From Blastocystis hominis (taxonomy: Eukaryota; Sar; Bigyra; Opalinata; Blastocystidae), in the NCBI RefSeq assembly GCF_000151665.1, contig NW_013171838.1, positions 509,001-573,000 on the forward strand: DNA of 64,000 bases. Reading direction: 5' to 3'. The notes beneath the pieces are model-generated. The model made no database searches. It was not told the DNA's origin and worked only from the letters and a program-made list of their open reading frames with translations. Positions 60,246 through 64,000 of the stretch are shown here, piece by piece. The position numbers were made by a program, and so were the translations under genes. Every line of letters begins with the position of its first letter. Position 1 is the stretch's first letter.

Positions 60246-60386
60246 GGGAAACGGATTTGGTGGCGAGGTGGTGTGATGAAAGGGTTGAAATAGAAATGAA
60301 GGAAAGAGGAATGGAGATTGCGTCGTGGCGTCTACAAGTCGTGGAGATCTTCCACTCATCCAAGAGAATTGGTGCTTTGCCTTTGT

Positions 60387-60394
60387 AACAAACA
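60387..60394 (-). terminator. TGTTTGTT 3'-end motif of the PDI gene
   Basis: Exact motif on -, three bases after the TG that ends the PDI reading frame. Confidence 0.75.
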
Positions 60395-60397
60395 ATC

Positions 60398-62176
60398 CAC
60401 AGTTCCTCCTCTTCGTTTTCTTCCTTTACCCCATTGCTTGCATTCTCCTTCTGCTTCTGCTTCTGCTCCTTCACCCATCGAATCAGCGACTATTTTTATC
60501 ACCTCCCTCCCCACACTTCTACTTTGGTTCGCCAGGACTTTCGGCTTCGCGGATACTCGACGATCTCCACCTTCTCTCCCTTCCTCACATACAGCACGCT
60601 GTGGAAATACGACGCCTACGCCTCGCTCCCTCCTTCCATTCCCACATAGATCTGCTCCACATCGATCTCGTTCTCATTCACCGAATACCGCAAGAACGTC
60701 AGCGACGGATCGTCCTGCAGCGCCGCCGCCACCTTCTCGAACCGCTTGCTCATTTTCTTGCAGTGGTCGCACACGTTCGAGTAGAACTGGATCACCACGT
60801 CGTTCTCGCTCTGCATGACTTCCTTCTCGAACTCGCTGCCCGCGACCTCGCGCACCAGCTCGCCCTCCTTCGGCGTGATTCGCTTGGATCGCATGAACGG
60901 CTTGACGGCTCCGCTGAGAATGTTCTGGCCGAAGAAGACCAGATTTTCCATCGGCTCGTCCTCGATCGACGGCCACTCGTATTTGAAGTGATACCCGCGG
61001 ATCCGATGCACGGTGAGCAAGAACGGATAGTCCGGATTCAGATTCGCGATGTATCCGTTATACATCCGTTTCTCCTTTTTCTCCACATAGAAGCAGTTCA
61101 TTCCCGGGAGCTTCCGACACATCTATCAAAGGAATCGTCCTAAACAGAGCGGTCCCTACCTCCACGAATTTCGCGGTGCGCAGCGAGGGATACACGGCGT
61201 TTTCCTCGTCGACCAGCATCGTCGTCCACACTTTCGGATGCTGGTAGAAATAGTCTTTGTACTACGCGTTACGCCGCGCATTTCAAAAAGAGAACGCGTG
61301 GGTTCGAGGTCGGATACACCACCGGGTCGCTGTGCATTGCCACGAACTCGCGCACGTTGGAATCTGTGAAGGGTCCGGAGAGCGACGCGAAATATTCGTC
61401 GAATGATTTCAGAACGAAGATCGTCGGAGACGCCAAATGACGCTACGGAGAAACGGGGAAACGGAGATACCTCCTGGAGGAACGCGTCCCGCACCTCGGG
61501 AGTGGGGATAACGAAGAGAACATTCTTCTCACGCACGACCGATCGCTTGAAAATCGCTTCTTCCTCGCTCTAACCATCAGAAACTTCAAAGGCAGATACG
61601 CCCTCGTCGAACAGACCCAGATAGACCACGTTCGAGCTCTGCTCCAGGAAGGGAATCATTTCGGACTCGACGATGCGCAGAATTCCGTCACTTGTATGAT
61701 TTACCGCGAAATGAAGAATATCGCTACAGAAAACAAGAGATGGACTGTGTACCCAGCCAACTTCTGTCCATTGTATCGGAAGTACTCTCCGTTCACAAAG
61801 ACACCAAAATCCGGAAACACGGCCACACTATAGCGATCCACGTATTCTTTGTCATCTCCAAGCTCCACCTTGATCATTTCGAATTCGTTCTTCCCTTCAT
61901 ACCCAATATCCGACATTTGACTCCAGGTCGGCGCGAAATCCTTGCAATAAGTGCACCACTACGTAGTAAAATACATCAAGAACATGTGTACAGAAGCATA
62001 CCAGTGAACTAGCACAAGAGGATGTTGCTCAGTATATTCAATCAGTTTTCCTTTTTCAACGTAATGTACATTACTTTCCAAATGATCCCAACACAAAACC
62101 TAGAAGATAACCAAGAAACTCGAAACATCCTTACACTTTGTAAGCATAATAATAATGAAAATAGAATGTTTAGCAT
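60398..62176 (-). CDS. Protein disulfide isomerase with two active thioredoxin domains, stop completed by polyadenylation
   Basis: 496 residues. Signal peptide MLNILFSLLLCLQSVLC; first thioredoxin domain with WYASWCTYCKDFAPTW (CTYC); middle domains; second with QFYSNVCDHCKKMSKRFEKV (CDHC); acidic Lys/Glu-rich tail. Oxidative folding in the ER lumen (family knowledge). Introns: 62100-62134, 61959-61991, 61724-61752, 61570-61599, 61443-61470, 61262-61295, 61123-61159, 60616-60645 and 60490-60522. Exons sum to 3n+2: the frame ends GAA CTG TG, three bases before TGTTTGTT, so poly(A) gives TGA and a C-terminus ...NEEEEL, a KDEL-like ending. The frame otherwise continues. It is divergent from SAS10. 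Confidence 0.92.
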
Positions 62177-62335
62177 CTTTGCAATCCTTCCACTACCTAT
62201 TTGAATTGAATGAATCAAGTTTGATGAAATGATATTTGAACAAACCCCCGATTTCCGGAATTCCGATTGTAGAGAGAAGGCAAAAAGAACAAAAAAGGAG
62301 GGTATTTTGGTGCTTTTTACTTTTTCGACGTTCCA
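62177..62335. promoter_or_regulatory. 159-bp divergent promoter region (PDI / SAS10)
   Basis: Space between the two start codons; no specific element recognised, but it must carry both promoters. Confidence 0.45.
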
Positions 62336-63918
62336 ATGACCAATTCCGATGGTAGACGATGCGGTTTGGTTTTAAATGAGCAGATGAATTAGACTTTGAT
62401 AATGTGTCGGAGGATGACCTTTTGGATGTCGATGACCACGTTTCTGTGGATGAAGTATCGAGTAGTAGCAACGAGATGAGTTCTTCGTCCGAGGAGGAGA
62501 GTGAGGAGAAGGAGGAAGACATTCATGCTTGGGGTGGTCGAAAGAGCAACTATTATGGTGGAATGGAAGATGTGTCGTGTTGTGGAGTCTGTTGACGGCT
62601 AGGACATTGACGCGGATGGTGTGGAGCTGCGAGAAACGCGTGAGTTGGAAAGAAACCAGAAGGAGAGTTTGCAAGTTGAGGACTTCGCGATTTCCTCCGA
62701 CGAGGACGAGGAAGTCGAAGCGACCGATCTGGAAGCTGCCAAGTTGAATTTGGGAGTAGGTAGTTCGCTCTTAAGTGTCATTATAGTTCGGTATCGCGGA
62801 AGAGGAGGTGCACAAAGACCTTTCCTCGCTGTCGGCGGAGGAGCTTCGCAAGCTGCTGCGCAAGGAGAGTCCGGAAGTGGTGGTGATGCTCTCCGACCTG
62901 CTGGGCCGTCTGCGCGCGTTCTCCGGCGCCGTGGCTCCCTGGGCGCGCGCTCTGCGTAGCGAGCGTCCCTCGGTGGGCGGGCGCGCGCTGTCGTCGACGG
63001 GCGTGGACTTCGCGGACTGCCAGTCGCAGCTGTCGCTGAACTACGCGCTGCTGCTGCTGAACTACCTGCTGCTGAAGGCCGAGCGCCGCCCGTCGAGCGA
63101 CCTGCAGCGCCATCCGCTGACCGCCCTGCTGGTGCGAGCCAGGTAGGAGACGAGGGGGCGGGTCATGCAGAGCTCTGCTCGACCGGCTGGGCAAGGCCGA
63201 GCGCCGGATCGGCGAGGCGCGGTTCCAGCGGGAAAGCCTCCCGCGGGGATCGGAGAGCGAGGACGAGCGAGAACGGGAGCGAGAAGGGAAGGAGGGCGAA
63301 GAAGAATTGGCGGGAAAGGAGGGAGGCGAAGACGAGGCGAGGGAGGAGCGAAACGCCCTGGCGCGGTAGGAGCGAGGCGAGGAAGTGAAGCGTAGAGAGG
63401 AGGAAGCCGCCTTCCAGCGATTCGCCGCACGCAAGCGAGGGGCCGACATGCTCACGCCATCGGAGAAACCGGGGAAACCCGATGCAATGGACGACGCAAT
63501 GGACGACGCAATGGACGACGTGGAGTCGAACGAAGACGAAGATTTGGCGGGAAACGAAGACGAAGATTTGGCGGGGGAGGACGATTTTTACCGGGAGATG
63601 AAGAAGCGGAAGGAGGCGAAGCAGAGCGCGAAGGAGGCGCGGCAGGAGTACGCGGCGCATTACGTGAACGAAGATTTCGAGCTGGAGGAAGGGGAGAGCC
63701 GCAAGGCCACGCAGAAAATCCTCAAGAACCGCGGATTGGTGCCGAGCCGACCGAAGGAGAACCGCAACCCGCGTGTGAAGAAACGACGGCGCTACGAGCA
63801 GGCTGTCAAGCGGAGAAAGGGACAGGTGGTGCCGATGCGAACGAACGAAGCCGATCAGTACATGGGAGAGAAGTCGGGAATCCGCGCAGATGTCACGCAC
63901 TCCCGACTGTTCAACTAA
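62336..63918 (+). CDS. UTP3: SAS10/UTP3 small-subunit processome protein
   Basis: 476 residues. Acidic Ser/Glu-rich N-terminus with HAWGGRKSNYYGG; central Sas10/Utp3/C1D domain (LRKLLRKESPEVVVMLSDLL to LSLNYALLLLNYLLLKAE); highly conserved C-terminal domain (ATQKILKNRGLVPSRPKENR, NPRVKKRRRYEQAVKR, YMGEKSGIRADVTHSRLFN). Required for 18S rRNA maturation in the nucleolus. Introns: 62352-62383, 62572-62602, 62756-62786, 63143-63170 and 63366-63395; exact multiple of three, TAA stop. A DAMD repeat (three copies) and an EDEDLAG duplication sit near 63480-63580. No exact TGTTTGTT was seen before the window ends. Confidence 0.93.
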
Positions 63919-64000
63919 TCGTCTTTTATTGGAGAGGGAGGTGCGTGGAGGAGAAGAGCAGCGAGGGTGTTTGGAATCGTTATATTTATTGCCTTGTTTG

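Overview
The window is nuclear DNA of a small, gene-dense protist, most likely a Blastocystis-type stramenopile (an alternative is a close opalinate relative). The main evidence is gene structure. Nearly all introns are 28-37 bp GT...AG introns, mostly ending in TAG. An 8-mer, TGTTTGTT, sits just past the 3' end of almost every gene on either strand. Several genes have no genomic stop codon: they end in T, TA or TG a few nucleotides before the 8-mer, so that poly(A) addition would complete TAA or TGA. Established knowledge: this 8-mer and polyadenylation-created stops are described in Blastocystis. All intron positions below were read by hand from frame and family alignment; there is no transcript evidence.

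Layout. 0-6.1 kb (+): trithorax/MLL-like SET methyltransferase, cut by a run of Ns. 6.2-9.2 kb (+): U5 snRNP factor PRPF6. 9.25-10.4 kb (-): condensation/alcohol-acyltransferase-like enzyme. 10.5-32.9 kb (-): one giant gene (about 7,350 codons) for a surface protein with a signal peptide, 34 ephrin-receptor-like Cys repeats, about 20 cadherin repeats, about 12 IPT/TIG domains and a multi-pass membrane C-terminus. 33.5-36.8 kb (+): uncharacterised low-complexity protein. 36.9-37.9 kb (-): DHHC palmitoyltransferase. 37.9-45.4 kb (+): histidyl-tRNA synthetase, RPA34-like Pol I subunit, RPF1, PFKFB-like kinase, an unknown 155-aa protein and N-acetylneuraminate lyase. 45.4-52.1 kb (-): DDB1, NF-YC and an unknown 526-aa protein. 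52-59 kb is AT-rich and sparse, with a 41-residue Tyr-rich protein gene and a MORN-membrane-LRR gene that carries frame breaks. 59-64 kb: branched-chain aminotransferase (+), a two-thioredoxin-domain PDI (-) and SAS10/UTP3 (+).

The genes are a mix of housekeeping functions (chromatin, splicing, ribosome biogenesis, translation, protein folding, amino-acid and sugar metabolism) and surface or adhesion functions. Neighbours share spacing rather than pathway: divergent pairs are 60-160 bp apart, and three convergent pairs share a 16-18 bp palindromic 3'-end element.

The most unusual signal is three introns that begin ATATC(C)TTT, carry a TTYYTWAC-like branch site 5-6 nt before their end, and terminate in AC, AC and AG. 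These are the hallmarks of minor-spliceosome (U12-type) introns, compressed to 39-44 bp, inside a genome of ultra-short major introns. The assembly also carries probable homopolymer errors (29.8 kb and 56.15 kb).
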